In this document: positions 17,927 through 26,948 of the stretch, piece by piece
Numbering within the stretch: the stretch's first letter is position 1
Layout: the number at the start of each line of letters is the position of its first letter
Origin: Acetobacter orientalis
GTDB taxonomy: Bacteria; Pseudomonadota; Alphaproteobacteria; Acetobacterales; Acetobacteraceae
Reading direction: 5' to 3'
DNA length: 64,000 bases
NCBI RefSeq assembly: GCF_000963965.1
Contig: NZ_BAMX01000010.1
Coordinates: 124,001 to 188,000, forward strand
Notes under the pieces: generated by a model
What the model was told of the DNA's origin: nothing
Database searches by the model: none
The model's input: the letters and a program-made list of their open reading frames with translations, nothing else
Translations under genes and position numbers: made by a program

Positions 17927-19294
17927 CTAACCATTACGCACCTGAATACAGGGCACTGCGCTCGCTCGCAAAACTTGGCACACCCCCGCAGCTTTTGTGC
18001 TCCCCAGCGCAACAAGCTGCGCCCGATAGAGCGGCTTACCCGCCACCGAAACAGAACTAATAGAGGGGGCTGCTTGCACTGCGCGGGAGGCCAAAACCCG
18101 CGTGCTTTTCTCTGCCACACGCTTGGCCTCTGCATAGGTTGAAAACGCGCCTACCTGCACAAGCTTACGCCCATCTGCCTGCGCAAATTGTACGGTTTTT
18201 GGCAAACTTACTGTATGCGGCACAGCAGGGTGCAAAGAAAGCACATGTGCCCCCTGTGGCAACGTAGGCGCCGCTTTTGCCACCAGAACCCCATTAGACA
18301 CCCTGCTAGGCTGCAACACAGGCTGTAATGAGACACGCTCAACCCGCACGGCTGGGGCTGGGGCTGGGGCTGGGGATATCGTAGCAGCGGTTTTATAAAC
18401 AGGCGCAACCGTTATTGCTGGCCCCTCTGTGCTCTCTGCTGGTGGTGCGGCATCTGCCACCAGTGTGGTGGCCTGCGGTTGTGGCTCAGGGTCTGGGTGG
18501 GGGGTGTCTCTGTCCATCAAACATGGGGCAGACGGATCATACGCTGCGTTGGGGTCGCGCAGGCAGCCATCTGCCGTGCGGGTTAGGTCTGTGCGCGTAT
18601 AATACGAGTCTGGCTCAGTAACAGCCGCCCCAGTTTGGCTGAGTGGCACAGGTGCCCAATTACCGCGCACCGCCACCCCACCCCCTAGGTGGGGTGTAAT
18701 AGCCGCAACATAATTCACGGTCTCATCGGGCAAGGAGCGACCACTATTTAAGTAATCATCAACCCTGTTAGGGCCTGCATTATATGCTGCCAAAAACCCG
18801 GGGGCACCATATCGGTCATACATAAGCCGGATATAAGCAGCCCCTGCCTGAATATTATCGTGCGGGTCGTAGGGGTCTGAGCCAAGGTTATACTGGCTTT
18901 GCATATCTGCATACGTGGCGGGCATAAGCTGCATAAGGCCCATTGCCCCTGCGCCAGAGGTTGTTAGCTCCCCATTTAAATACTGCTTGCCACCAGATTC
19001 CTGGTGCATAACTGCACGGATCCATGTTTCAGGAAGCGAGAAGCGCTGGGCCGCATCCCGAATATACGGCCCCCATGGGTCGTTACTCGGGCCGGGCGCA
19101 CGATATGTGGGCGAAGAGGGCCGTGCAACAAACCCACGCGACGCCCAAGCCTGAGACACCTCACGGTATAACCGGTAAGACGCAGCCCCTGCTGGGTAAG
19201 GGGCAACACCCACGCCAGCCAACAACACAGTGCTTAGCGCAACAGAACAGCTTAACCGGCACCGTGCCACAGGGCGCAGCGCAACACGCACCAT
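17927..19294 (-). CDS. SPOR-tailed lytic transglycosylase (copy 1)
   Basis: Periplasmic enzyme that would cleave the glycan strand of peptidoglycan to 1,6-anhydro ends. A signal peptide (VALSTVLLAGVGVAPYPAGA) leads to an SLT domain at about 80-225: WIRAVMHQESGG holds the catalytic Glu, then GAMGLMQLMPATY and AYNAGPNRVDDYL. A Pro/Ala/Val linker joins it to a C-terminal SPOR domain (about 380-455: KLVQVGAFSTYAEAKRVAEK), which targets septal glycan. I start at 19294, where the signal peptide has a normal n-region; the frame extends to an ATG at 19357. Its SLT domain closely matches the protein at 30.1-31.6 kb. Confidence 0.88.
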   Translation of the reverse strand: MVRVALRPVARCRLSCSVALSTVLLAGVGVAPYPAGAASYRLYREVSQAWASRGFVARPSSPTYRAPGPSNDPWGPYIRDAAQRFSLPETWIRAVMHQESGGKQYLNGELTTSGAGAMGLMQLMPATYADMQSQYNLGSDPYDPHDNIQAGAAYIRLMYDRYGAPGFLAAYNAGPNRVDDYLNSGRSLPDETVNYVAAITPHLGGGVAVRGNWAPVPLSQTGAAVTEPDSYYTRTDLTRTADGCLRDPNAAYDPSAPCLMDRDTPHPDPEPQPQATTLVADAAPPAESTEGPAITVAPVYKTAATISPAPAPAPAVRVERVSLQPVLQPSRVSNGVLVAKAAPTLPQGAHVLSLHPAVPHTVSLPKTVQFAQADGRKLVQVGAFSTYAEAKRVAEKSTRVLASRAVQAAPSISSVSVAGKPLYRAQLVALGSTKAAGVCQVLRASAVPCIQVRNG

Positions 19295-19468
19295 GGCGGA
19301 GTGAATAACACTCTGTCCGTGCTCTACCAACACTCTGCTGCAAGAAGGACGATACATGGTTTTATGCCTGCCTTGTCAGAAACTCTCCTCTGACAAGACA
19401 TTCCGGCATTTTTTCGGCAACCACTACTCTGTAATTTTTCCCACACCCTAAAGTAGGGGAAAAACCAA

Positions 19469-21934
19469 CTAACCCATTTGTGGATCTGTAAAAGACGGCT
19501 GCCCGGTTTCTACCCGCCCAGCAAAGTGCCGCACAAAGCTGGCATGTTGGCGGTCTGTTACTTTTACATCGTACCACATGTGGCTTTTGCTTAAAGGCAG
19601 AGTAAAAATTTTGCTCTGCCCGGCAGCAAGGCTAAAGGCCACTGGCCGCGCCCCGGCAGCCTGCTGGCACACCACCTCTCGCACAACATGGCCCATATTC
19701 TTAACACGCACAGTCAAAGACGCTGTGCGGGCAGATACAGCATTTACGCTGGTGGTTACTTCTAGCCCCGCAGTATCGGCCCCACCACCAAAGTGGCGGT
19801 AAAAGCCGTTGGGGGCGTGTACATCAATGTCATACTGCCCATTTTCAAAGTCAGACAGCATAAAGGTGGGGTTCAGGCTCTCACCCGCGGCTACGGCGTA
19901 TGTGCCAGCCTGCATGTCTGAGCGGCCACGCAGGTTACGGCAATAAATGTTAAACGGCGCACCGGCTGAGCGCGCACCGTGCTGTTTTTGGCCAACAGAC
20001 AGCGCAATTTCAAACTGGGCGGCATCGGCACTTACGTTGCCTTCACAGGTTAGTTCGTATGGCAGAGCGCACGCTACACGTACCCCCGGCTCTTGCCAGA
20101 GTTTGTGTGCCAGTGCGCCCGGCTGGGCACGCAGTTGCTCTGCCTCTGCGCTAGAAACAAGGCTGTAGCCTGTTGGCAGGGGCTTGTTTTTAGCGGCCTC
20201 AATGGTGCGCAAAAATGCATCGCGGTTGTGGTAGGGCAGCGCTGGCACGGCGGGGTCATAGGGGCGGAAGCAAGACGTTAAATCGCCTGAAATTGCCCGC
20301 CGCCATGATGAGATATTGCTCTCACGCACCGGCTTGCCAAACTTACCTGCCACAAACTGCTCTAAAAAACGCAGCGTTGAGGAGTGGTCGAAAAGCTGAG
20401 AGTTAACCCACCCGCCCCGGCTCCAAGGTGAGGCAATAACCATAGGCACTCGAAAACCCAACCCAATAGGGCCAGAGCGTGCTTGCTCTGGCGTTACGCC
20501 GCGGGCCTCTTCTTCTGCCGCAGTTGTATATTCCAACGCCGCATCTGTAATGCTGGCTGAAGACTGGCCACTTTCTGGCTGCTGGGGGTTAGGGGCCACG
20601 TAAGAGCAGCCATGGTCAAAATAGCCGTCATTTTCATCGTAGGTCAGAATGAAAATGGTTTTTTTCCAAACCTCTGGGTTCTCGGTCAGAATATTCATGA
20701 CCTCAGACACGTACCAAGCCCCAAACCATGCAGAGGTCGGGTGGTCAGAAAAATGTTCGGGCGCAGCCAACCAAGACACAGTTGGCAATTTGCCCTGTTT
20801 TACATCAGCCCTAAACTGCGCAAGCACATCGCCCTTAGGGGCCTGCATCTGGCCATCTGCTGTGCTTATGGCTTCAAGGCTTCTGTAATCTGGGTCAATT
20901 TTATTGGTCACAAACGCTTTTTCAAACAGCCCTTTTTCTTCAGCTGTTAAGTCTTCAAACGTTTGACCGGCTGCTTTTTTACGTTTTTTAAGAATTTTTA
21001 AAAGTTCAGAGGCTTCTTTCATCTGCTGCTGTTTTTTTTCAGCAGACAGCATTTCAAGCCCTTCCAGCTTGTCTATATGGTGGTGGCATTCTTCAATGCG
21101 TTCGTCTATCCAAGTATGGAAGCCGCTATTGGCATCAACCCTGAATTTATCAAAACATTCCAGCACATTGCACGAAAAGTTAGACAGCCACGCACGCTCT
21201 GCCCCACTCAGACCGCCTGTCTGGCTAATTTCGTTTTGGTAAAACTTCCATGGCACGCCAGCCTGTTCCAAACGTTCAGGAAAGGTTGTCCATGTCATGC
21301 CGCCTTCCAGAATTTCTGGGTTACGCATGTACACATTTGACCCAACCTTTTGCTGGTCTCGCACTGTGCCAGTCCAGAATATCAACCGGTTAGGGGTCGT
21401 GCTGGTCATGGCGCCGCAATAATTTTGGTCGCACACGGTAAAGGCATCTGCCAAGGCATAGTAAAATGGCAGGTCTTCACGGGTATAGTGGCCCATGGTT
21501 ATGGGAATATTCTGGTAGCTTTTGTAGTGGGGGCGTTTTGCGTCCAGCCAGTTATTATGCTGCCCGCCGTTCCAAGCATCTACTTGGCTATTGCGGGTAT
21601 GGGGTATCGACCCCATCCAGGTAATACGGCTGTCCTGAATATTCATGCGCCATGGCGTATATGTTTCACCGTTTTTGTCAGTTTGTACAAAAACAGAGTT
21701 ACCATTGCTCTGGCGCAAAGCCCGTGGGTCTTTAAAACCACGCACACCTTGCAACGCTCCAAACACGTGGTCAAAAGAGCGGTTTTCCTGCATCAGAATA
21801 ACCACATGCTCGGCATCTAAAAACGTGGTGCCCGGCTCTGGGGTTATAGCCGCAGCGCGTGCAATAGCGTCTGGCATGGCCCCTGCCACGCCTGAAGCCA
21901 GCGCGTATTTTAAAAAACTGCGTCGTGTTGTCAT
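19469..21934 (-). CDS. Tat-exported phospholipase C (phosphocholine-specific type)
   Basis: Secreted phosphoesterase that would release phosphocholine or another head group from phospholipid. MTTRRSFLKYALASG is a clear twin-arginine signal (RR at 4-5). The phosphoesterase domain (about 40-500) has QENRSFDHVFG at 49-59 and TYDENDGYFDH, metal and catalytic residues of the PLC/AcpA group. Two C-terminal beta-domains of the bacterial PLC type follow (about 600-690 and 700-800). Start at 21934 has GGAG 6 nt upstream; a longer frame reaches 22015. Length of 821 is larger than the about 700-residue Pseudomonas enzymes. A Pho-box-like repeat lies upstream. Confidence 0.9.
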   Translation of the reverse strand: MTTRRSFLKYALASGVAGAMPDAIARAAAITPEPGTTFLDAEHVVILMQENRSFDHVFGALQGVRGFKDPRALRQSNGNSVFVQTDKNGETYTPWRMNIQDSRITWMGSIPHTRNSQVDAWNGGQHNNWLDAKRPHYKSYQNIPITMGHYTREDLPFYYALADAFTVCDQNYCGAMTSTTPNRLIFWTGTVRDQQKVGSNVYMRNPEILEGGMTWTTFPERLEQAGVPWKFYQNEISQTGGLSGAERAWLSNFSCNVLECFDKFRVDANSGFHTWIDERIEECHHHIDKLEGLEMLSAEKKQQQMKEASELLKILKKRKKAAGQTFEDLTAEEKGLFEKAFVTNKIDPDYRSLEAISTADGQMQAPKGDVLAQFRADVKQGKLPTVSWLAAPEHFSDHPTSAWFGAWYVSEVMNILTENPEVWKKTIFILTYDENDGYFDHGCSYVAPNPQQPESGQSSASITDAALEYTTAAEEEARGVTPEQARSGPIGLGFRVPMVIASPWSRGGWVNSQLFDHSSTLRFLEQFVAGKFGKPVRESNISSWRRAISGDLTSCFRPYDPAVPALPYHNRDAFLRTIEAAKNKPLPTGYSLVSSAEAEQLRAQPGALAHKLWQEPGVRVACALPYELTCEGNVSADAAQFEIALSVGQKQHGARSAGAPFNIYCRNLRGRSDMQAGTYAVAAGESLNPTFMLSDFENGQYDIDVHAPNGFYRHFGGGADTAGLEVTTSVNAVSARTASLTVRVKNMGHVVREVVCQQAAGARPVAFSLAAGQSKIFTLPLSKSHMWYDVKVTDRQHASFVRHFAGRVETGQPSFTDPQMG

Positions 21935-22298
21935 AACCCGCTCCGGTGTTGGCTTTGCCCTTTTATACTGCCCAGATACGCCCCTTGCCCACACCCACGA
22001 ATACGCTGTAAGCAAACGGTTTTCTGTACTGTAATGGGCAAAAATTTGGGCGTGTTATAGCACCGCATAGCCCAGCTTTTATGACGTTTTGATGATATAT
22101 TAAGCCCTCTGACTTTTATGTGACAAAGCCATAAAACACGGCATAGCCGCACTCTACCGCCATAATTATTTGGCCACCCACCCCACCGGCTTACACCACA
22201 CCAAAACGTGAGGTGCCTGTTTTTGCATAGCAGCCATTATATCAATGACCTTCCTCTTGCAGGAAGTAACGTTGTCTTTTCGATGTAAAGAGCCTGCC
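21935..22298. promoter_or_regulatory. Divergent promoter region of phospholipase C and lactate permease
   Basis: 364 bp with no gene. It holds a Pho-box-like direct repeat at 22109-22126 on the minus strand and a 6-bp inverted repeat, CTTCCT-N5-AGGAAG, at 22250-22266, close to the permease start. The section 22060-22170 is AT-rich, fitting two divergent promoters. Confidence 0.45.
22109..22126 (-). promoter_or_regulatory. Candidate Pho box upstream of phospholipase C
   Basis: Read on the minus strand the site is TTGTCACATAAAAGTCAG: TGTCA and AGTCA spaced 11 bp apart with an AT-rich spacer, the layout of a PhoB direct repeat. It is about 175 nt upstream of the phospholipase start. The second half-site has one deviation from TGTCA. 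Confidence 0.4.
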
Positions 22299-23897
22299 AT
22301 GTTTGCCCAGCCTCTTGTACCCGTAGGGAACAATCTTGTTCTCTCGTTTTTGCTTGCTGCTTCTCCTATTTTTGTCACGCTTATCATGATGGGGGTTTTA
22401 CGCCGCCCGGCATGGCAAGCTACGCTTGGCGGCCTTGTTATAGGGCTTATCATGGCGGTAGGGGTATGGGGGCTGCCTGCAAAGCTGGCGTTTGCCAGCA
22501 TGACCAACGGTATGGTCTTTTCTCTTCTCCCCGTTATGTGGATAGCGCTTAGCGCGCTGTTCCTCTTTAACGTTGCCATGCAGACAGGCCGTTTTGACGC
22601 CTTCCGTATGTGGATTTTGCAGCACCTGCCCAACGACCGGCGCGTTATGCTGGTTGTGCTCGGCTTTTGCTTTAGTGCGGCCCTTGAAGGGGTAGCAGGC
22701 TTTGGCACACCCGTTGCCATTACCAGCGCGTTGCTCATTATGCTGGGCTTTCCAGCACTTGAAGCCCTTACTTATGTGCTTATTTTTAACTCTGCCCCGG
22801 TAGCGTTTGGTGGTTTGGGTATTCCCATTACCGTTCTGGCCTCTATTACAGGCCTGCCAGCAACCACTCTCAGCAGCACCATTGCCCTACAGCTTGCACC
22901 CTTTGCCTGCCTTATTCCGTTTTACGTTATGGCGCTTTATGCGGGCTGGCGTTCTATTAAACAGCTTTGGCCAGTTTTACTGGTTGCCGGTGGCAGCTTT
23001 GCGCTTACCATGGTGCTGGTGGCTACGTTTGTCAGCTACAACCTCAGCAATGTGCTGTCTTCTAGCGTTTCGCTTATTTCTACCATTTTGTTCTTAAAAA
23101 TCTGGTCACCTACACCAGACCCTGCTTACGCCATTGAAGAAACCCACCTTAAGCAAGCCCCCGCAAAAGCCGGTGCATGGCAAGGCCCACATTGGCAGGG
23201 CTGGATACCGTGGGTTGTGGTTATTCTGGTGGTTATTGTGTGGGACTCTCTGCATATTGCCAAAATTGGTGCCACCCCCATTCATTGGCCCGGTCTGGAC
23301 AAGCAGGTCTTTATTTCTCTGTATCAAAAACCCTATGCTGCGGTCTGGAATTTTGAACCCCTTGGCACAGGCACCGCTATTTTTGTCTCTGCCCTGCTGA
23401 CTGCATTGGCAACCAGAGCCACTGGCCAGCAATTTATGGCGGCATTACGCACCACAGCCAAACAAGGCTGGCTGGCGGTTATTACCGTAGCCTTAACCAT
23501 TGGCCTTGCTTTTCTCATGAACTATTCTGGCATGACCTACACATTAGGCTATGCAGTGGCCTCTACGGATATGGTCTTCCCGCTTGTGTCTGTCTTCCTT
23601 GGCTGGATTGCCGTTTTCCTGACCGGGAGCGATACATCAGGCAACGCCTTGTTTGGCAACCTGCAAGTAGCAGCAGCACACCAGCTTTCGCTCGACCCGG
23701 TTCTGTTTGCTTCAGCCAACTCTGCCGGTGGGGTTATGGGTAAAATGATCTCGCCGCAAAACATTACAACCGGTGTGGCGGTTACCTCTCTCAAGGGGCA
23801 AGAGGGGGTTGTGCTGGCTCGTACATTCAAACACAGCCTTTTCCTTACCTTCCTTATGGGTTTGGTGGTTGTGTTCCAACAATATGTGCTGCACTAG
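22299..23897 (+). CDS. lldP: L-lactate permease
   Basis: Proton-coupled lactate (and glycolate) importer of the LctP family. The 532-residue protein has about 13-14 hydrophobic segments and family hallmarks: ALEGVAGFGTPVAITSALL near residue 130, FNSAPVAFGGLGIPI near 165, GWIAVFLTGSDTSGNALFG near 445 and SANSAGGVMGKMISPQNI near 480. The start at ATG 22299 is chosen because hydrophobic sequence begins at once; a longer frame starts at 22245. It is monocistronic with a strong terminator. Lactate oxidation is a common trait of acetic acid bacteria. Confidence 0.93.
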   Translation: MFAQPLVPVGNNLVLSFLLAASPIFVTLIMMGVLRRPAWQATLGGLVIGLIMAVGVWGLPAKLAFASMTNGMVFSLLPVMWIALSALFLFNVAMQTGRFDAFRMWILQHLPNDRRVMLVVLGFCFSAALEGVAGFGTPVAITSALLIMLGFPALEALTYVLIFNSAPVAFGGLGIPITVLASITGLPATTLSSTIALQLAPFACLIPFYVMALYAGWRSIKQLWPVLLVAGGSFALTMVLVATFVSYNLSNVLSSSVSLISTILFLKIWSPTPDPAYAIEETHLKQAPAKAGAWQGPHWQGWIPWVVVILVVIVWDSLHIAKIGATPIHWPGLDKQVFISLYQKPYAAVWNFEPLGTGTAIFVSALLTALATRATGQQFMAALRTTAKQGWLAVITVALTIGLAFLMNYSGMTYTLGYAVASTDMVFPLVSVFLGWIAVFLTGSDTSGNALFGNLQVAAAHQLSLDPVLFASANSAGGVMGKMISPQNITTGVAVTSLKGQEGVVLARTFKHSLFLTFLMGLVVVFQQYVLH

Positions 23898-23920
23898 GTT
23901 TTTATAAACTCATAGCAAAA

Positions 23921-23952
23921 GGGGTGGGGCCACATAGCCCCACCCCTTTTTT
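23921..23952 (+). terminator. Intrinsic terminator after the lactate permease gene
   Basis: GGGGTGGGGC (23921-23930) pairs perfectly with GCCCCACCCC (23937-23946) around a 6-nt loop, followed by six T. AAAA before the stem lets it work toward the convergent gene as well. Confidence 0.95.
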
Positions 23953-23990
23953 GTAAACAGCTATAAATGCCGCCCTAAAGCACGCGCGTA

Positions 23991-24290
23991 TTAGTCAACC
24001 AATGGCTGCAGAATGTTTACGCTTAGCGGCTCTGCCACGCTGTCTTTCAAGCTATCAGCCAGTTTTTTAAAATGGGGTGTTTCCATGTGCTCTTGCAAAG
24101 CCTCACGGCTGGCCCAACGCTCAATAAAGTAAAATACCTGTGGGTCATCCAAATCGCGGTTTGGCACGTACTGGAAGTTTGTTGCCTCAGCACGTGATTC
24201 TGGCACACAGGCCACCATGGCAGCCGCAACGGTCTCTTCATGGCCTACTTTTGCCTTAATACGGGCAACGACCGTAATTTCTTGTGTCAT
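23991..24290 (-). CDS. Quinol-monooxygenase-like protein (ABM/YgiN family)
   Basis: A 99-residue dimeric ferredoxin-like fold of the antibiotic biosynthesis monooxygenase family. The pattern ITVVARIKAKVGHEETV, YVPNRDLDDPQVFYFIERWA and HMETPHFKKLADSLKD is characteristic of YgiN and related cofactor-free quinol oxygenases. Substrate is unknown; many members act on quinols or are uncharacterised. It stands alone between the permease terminator and the TPM/LemA pair, 71 nt downstream of the TPM gene on the same strand. Confidence 0.85.
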   Translation of the reverse strand: MTQEITVVARIKAKVGHEETVAAAMVACVPESRAEATNFQYVPNRDLDDPQVFYFIERWASREALQEHMETPHFKKLADSLKDSVAEPLSVNILQPLVD

Positions 24291-24361
24291 ATTCGGTTTT
24301 ATCCCTCTTGCTAAGACTTAAACAAACTTAGCCTAAGGCAAACACCGTGCTCTGGCCACTC

Positions 24362-25201
24362 CTACCAGCTATCTTGTGCGCCACCGCCGCCTGAATCACC
24401 CCCGCCAGACCGAAAACCGCCACCAGAGCGCCCAGAACCACCACCTCTTGTCTGTAAAAAAATAGCAAGAATGTTCAGCAGAAAATTCAACCAAAACTCC
24501 CACCCCGGCCCGCTTGCTTGTGTGGTTGGAGCATTATAGCTGGGCTTTTGCAAAACCTGCCTGCGTGCACGACGCATAAGGTAATAAGGCAGCACAACCA
24601 AACATAGCACCGCCACGATAACACCCACGATACCTTTTAAGGCATCTTTTTGCTCTGCATCTGCAGTAAGTGTTGGCCCGCCTTCTGGAGCTTGTGCAAG
24701 CAAGCCTGCCACGGCACTTACTATACCATTTAATGCTGTAGCATAGTGCCCGGCTTGCAACGCGGGGCGGTTAGCACGCAAAATATCACTACTTTGTAGG
24801 TCTGTTAAAATGCCTTCAAAACCGTAACCAACCTCTATCCGGGCCTGCCGCTGTGCTATGGCCAACACAATCAGCACCCCGTTATCATCCCCTTTACGAC
24901 CAAGGCCAGTGGCATGGAAAACATCGTTTGCATAGCTGGCTATATCTGCAACCTGTGCAGGTAGGTCTATAACAATTTGGGGGGCGCCCGGTAGTGTTTG
25001 CGACAGTTTCTGTAAACGTTGGGTAAGCGCTATTAGCTCAGCATCGCTTAACACATGTTGCGGGTCTGTTACCCAGTTTTGTAGCTTTGGGGGGTAGGGC
25101 ACTTGGGCATAACCCAAGCTCCCCCCTATCAGCCATAGTGCCCCCACCACGAGCCCTATATATTTGGCCAAAGCCCGCCACCAAACACGATAACAACCCA
25201 T
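24362..25201 (-). CDS. TPM-domain membrane protein
   Basis: A membrane-anchored protein with a TPM (YgcG) domain facing the periplasm. After a signal/anchor (IGLVVGALWLIGGSLGYAQV) comes the TPM domain at about 40-165: VPYPPKLQNWVTDPQHVLS, VIDLPAQ, RKGDDNGVLIVLAIAQRQARI and VGYGFEGIL. A second membrane helix (about 195-215) and a Gly/Ser-rich tail ending GGGGAQDSW follow, as in other YgcG proteins. I start at ATG 25201, which has GGTGGG just upstream; the frame reaches an ATG at 25234 three bases after lemA. TPM and LemA genes commonly travel together. Confidence 0.88.
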   Translation of the reverse strand: MGCYRVWWRALAKYIGLVVGALWLIGGSLGYAQVPYPPKLQNWVTDPQHVLSDAELIALTQRLQKLSQTLPGAPQIVIDLPAQVADIASYANDVFHATGLGRKGDDNGVLIVLAIAQRQARIEVGYGFEGILTDLQSSDILRANRPALQAGHYATALNGIVSAVAGLLAQAPEGGPTLTADAEQKDALKGIVGVIVAVLCLVVLPYYLMRRARRQVLQKPSYNAPTTQASGPGWEFWLNFLLNILAIFLQTRGGGSGRSGGGFRSGGGDSGGGGAQDSW

Positions 25202-25237
25202 TTTACCCACCTTTAGCGCCAAAAAAGGGTGCATGGC

Positions 25238-25831
25238 TTAGTGTTTGGAAAAATCAACAACAGGCGGTGTTTGGGCTGTGGCCGCAGCTTCGTAATAAAC
25301 ACGGGTATGAAAACCCATAAGCCCAGCAACCATGTTACCCGGAAAATGCGCAACGGTTTGGTTGTAAGCCAAAATAGCTTGCTGCAAGCGCTGCCGGGCC
25401 ACTGTAATCCGGTTTTGAGACCCTTCTAACTGCGCCATAAGCCGGGCAAAATCTTGGTTAGCCTGCAACTGTGGAGACTGCTCAACCACGGCGTTAATGG
25501 CTTTAATTTCTTGCGCGTTGCGGGTCTGCGCATCCAGAATTTTCTGCTGGAGGGCGGCATCCCCAATTTTAGTAGGGTCTAGCGTATTTAAGGCAACCTC
25601 ACCCGTGCGGGCCTGTGCGTAACGGGTGAGAGTATCTTGCTCATGGGTTGCGTACCCTTTTACGGTATTCACCAAATTGGGAATAAGGTCAGACTGGCGC
25701 TGCACCTCATTTTGCAACTGGCCTATCTGCTCTTGCACACTTTGGTCTGCTCTCATGAAGCGGTTATAACTAGAGCCCGCAACAAAAATGAGACCAATAA
25801 GGATTACCACTGGTAGAAGAAATTTTTTCAT
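25238..25831 (-). CDS. lemA: LemA family protein
   Basis: Membrane-anchored helical-bundle protein of unclear function. One N-terminal helix (LPVVILIGLIFVAGSSYNRF) is followed by the diagnostic QVQ-type block QSDLIPNLVNTVKGYATHEQ and a long amphipathic helical region to about residue 165, ending MGFHTRVYYEAAA. The length of 197 residues is typical. AGGGA precedes the ATG by 7 nt. It is first in a two-gene unit with the TPM protein, and a perfect operator-like dyad lies 78 nt upstream, so regulated expression is likely. Confidence 0.93.
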   Translation of the reverse strand: MKKFLLPVVILIGLIFVAGSSYNRFMRADQSVQEQIGQLQNEVQRQSDLIPNLVNTVKGYATHEQDTLTRYAQARTGEVALNTLDPTKIGDAALQQKILDAQTRNAQEIKAINAVVEQSPQLQANQDFARLMAQLEGSQNRITVARQRLQQAILAYNQTVAHFPGNMVAGLMGFHTRVYYEAAATAQTPPVVDFSKH

Positions 25832-25908
25832 TAAAAAATCCCTAATTTATTTATGGAACTTGCAGAATAAATACTCAAAAGAACCATAAATTTATTTCAA
25901 GAGAGAAT

Positions 25909-25933
25909 TTTTTACCAAACTGTTTGGTAAAAA
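25909..25933. promoter_or_regulatory. Perfect 12-bp dyad, operator candidate for lemA
   Basis: TTTTTACCAAAC and GTTTGGTAAAAA flank a single central T. The 1-nt centre rules out a normal RNA hairpin and fits a protein-binding operator of the TetR-like kind. It lies 78 nt upstream of lemA and 167 nt upstream of lgt; no regulator gene is next to it. Confidence 0.6.
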
Positions 25934-26099
25934 TATCTTAAAATGAAAAAATTATTTATACCCCCACCCAATACAGCAGGAAAACACCCAGCCATCTTGG
26001 AGCAAACGGCGCATCGCTTTATAGTCCGCCCAACTCTCTTTGCTGTTCTGTTCAACGCCTGCCTTTTTTCTTCCCTGCCTTACCCGGATATTAGCCTGC

Positions 26100-26948
26100 A
26101 TGCTGCCTGTTTTGCTCTTTCCACAGTTTGACCCCGTATTGGTACACCTCGGGCCGCTGGCCATTCGGTGGTATGCCCTCTCTTACATTTTGGGCATTGT
26201 GCTGGGCATTACCCTGTTACGCAGGCTGGTTGTGCTCGCACCCCGTGTCGGCACCCCAGAACAAGCAGATGACTTTTTGGGGTGGGTTACACTTGGCGTG
26301 CTGTTGGGCGGGCGGCTGGGGTATGTGTTATTCTACCAACCCGGTTATTACCTTACCCACCCCCTCCTTATGCTTGAAGTCTGGCATGGCGGCATGTCGT
26401 TTCATGGTGGGGCGCTGGGCGTTATTGTGGCCATGGCGCTTTTTGCATGGCGTAACAAGCTCAATTTTCTTGCCTTTGCAGACCGGGCAACGGTTGCTGT
26501 GCCCATAGGCTTGGGTTTGGGCCGTATTGCCAACTTCATTAACGGAGAACTCTGGGGCCGCGAGGCCCCAGCCAGCCTCCCCTGGGCCATGATTTTCCCT
26601 GATGCGGAGGGGATCCCGCGCCACCCCTCCGAACTGTACGAAGCCTTAACCGAAGGGCTTTTGCTGTTTGTTGTTATGTTTGCTGCCTCTCGCAAATATA
26701 GCCTGCGTGAGCGGCCCGGTTTTCTAGCTGGGTTGTTTTTAACCGGCTATGGCTGTGCCCGCAGCTTTTGCGAGTTCTTCCGGGAACCGGATTCCTTTTT
26801 GGGCTTTTTACCCGGCGGCATTACTATGGGCCAACTATTGTGCATTCCCATGATTATTGCAGGCATTGCGCTTATGGCCCACGCACGGCGCACACCCCCT
26901 TATGCCGGCTTACCAGAACCCGACAATGCAGACACCAAACAGTCATAA
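26100..26948 (+). CDS. lgt: Prolipoprotein diacylglyceryl transferase
   Basis: Inner-membrane enzyme transferring diacylglycerol from phosphatidylglycerol to the lipobox Cys. Conserved elements: the LAIRWYALSYILG start, GRLGYVLFY, EVWHGGMSFHGGALGV (with the essential His), GRIANFINGELWGR (the Lgt signature) and HPSELYEA. Seven membrane segments are expected in the 282 residues. I use the ATG at 26100; the frame extends to a TTG at 26040 without support. Two predicted lipoproteins in the window (28.8 and 30.1 kb) would be its substrates. It overlaps the next gene by 23 nt. Confidence 0.96.
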   Translation: MLPVLLFPQFDPVLVHLGPLAIRWYALSYILGIVLGITLLRRLVVLAPRVGTPEQADDFLGWVTLGVLLGGRLGYVLFYQPGYYLTHPLLMLEVWHGGMSFHGGALGVIVAMALFAWRNKLNFLAFADRATVAVPIGLGLGRIANFINGELWGREAPASLPWAMIFPDAEGIPRHPSELYEALTEGLLLFVVMFAASRKYSLRERPGFLAGLFLTGYGCARSFCEFFREPDSFLGFLPGGITMGQLLCIPMIIAGIALMAHARRTPPYAGLPEPDNADTKQS

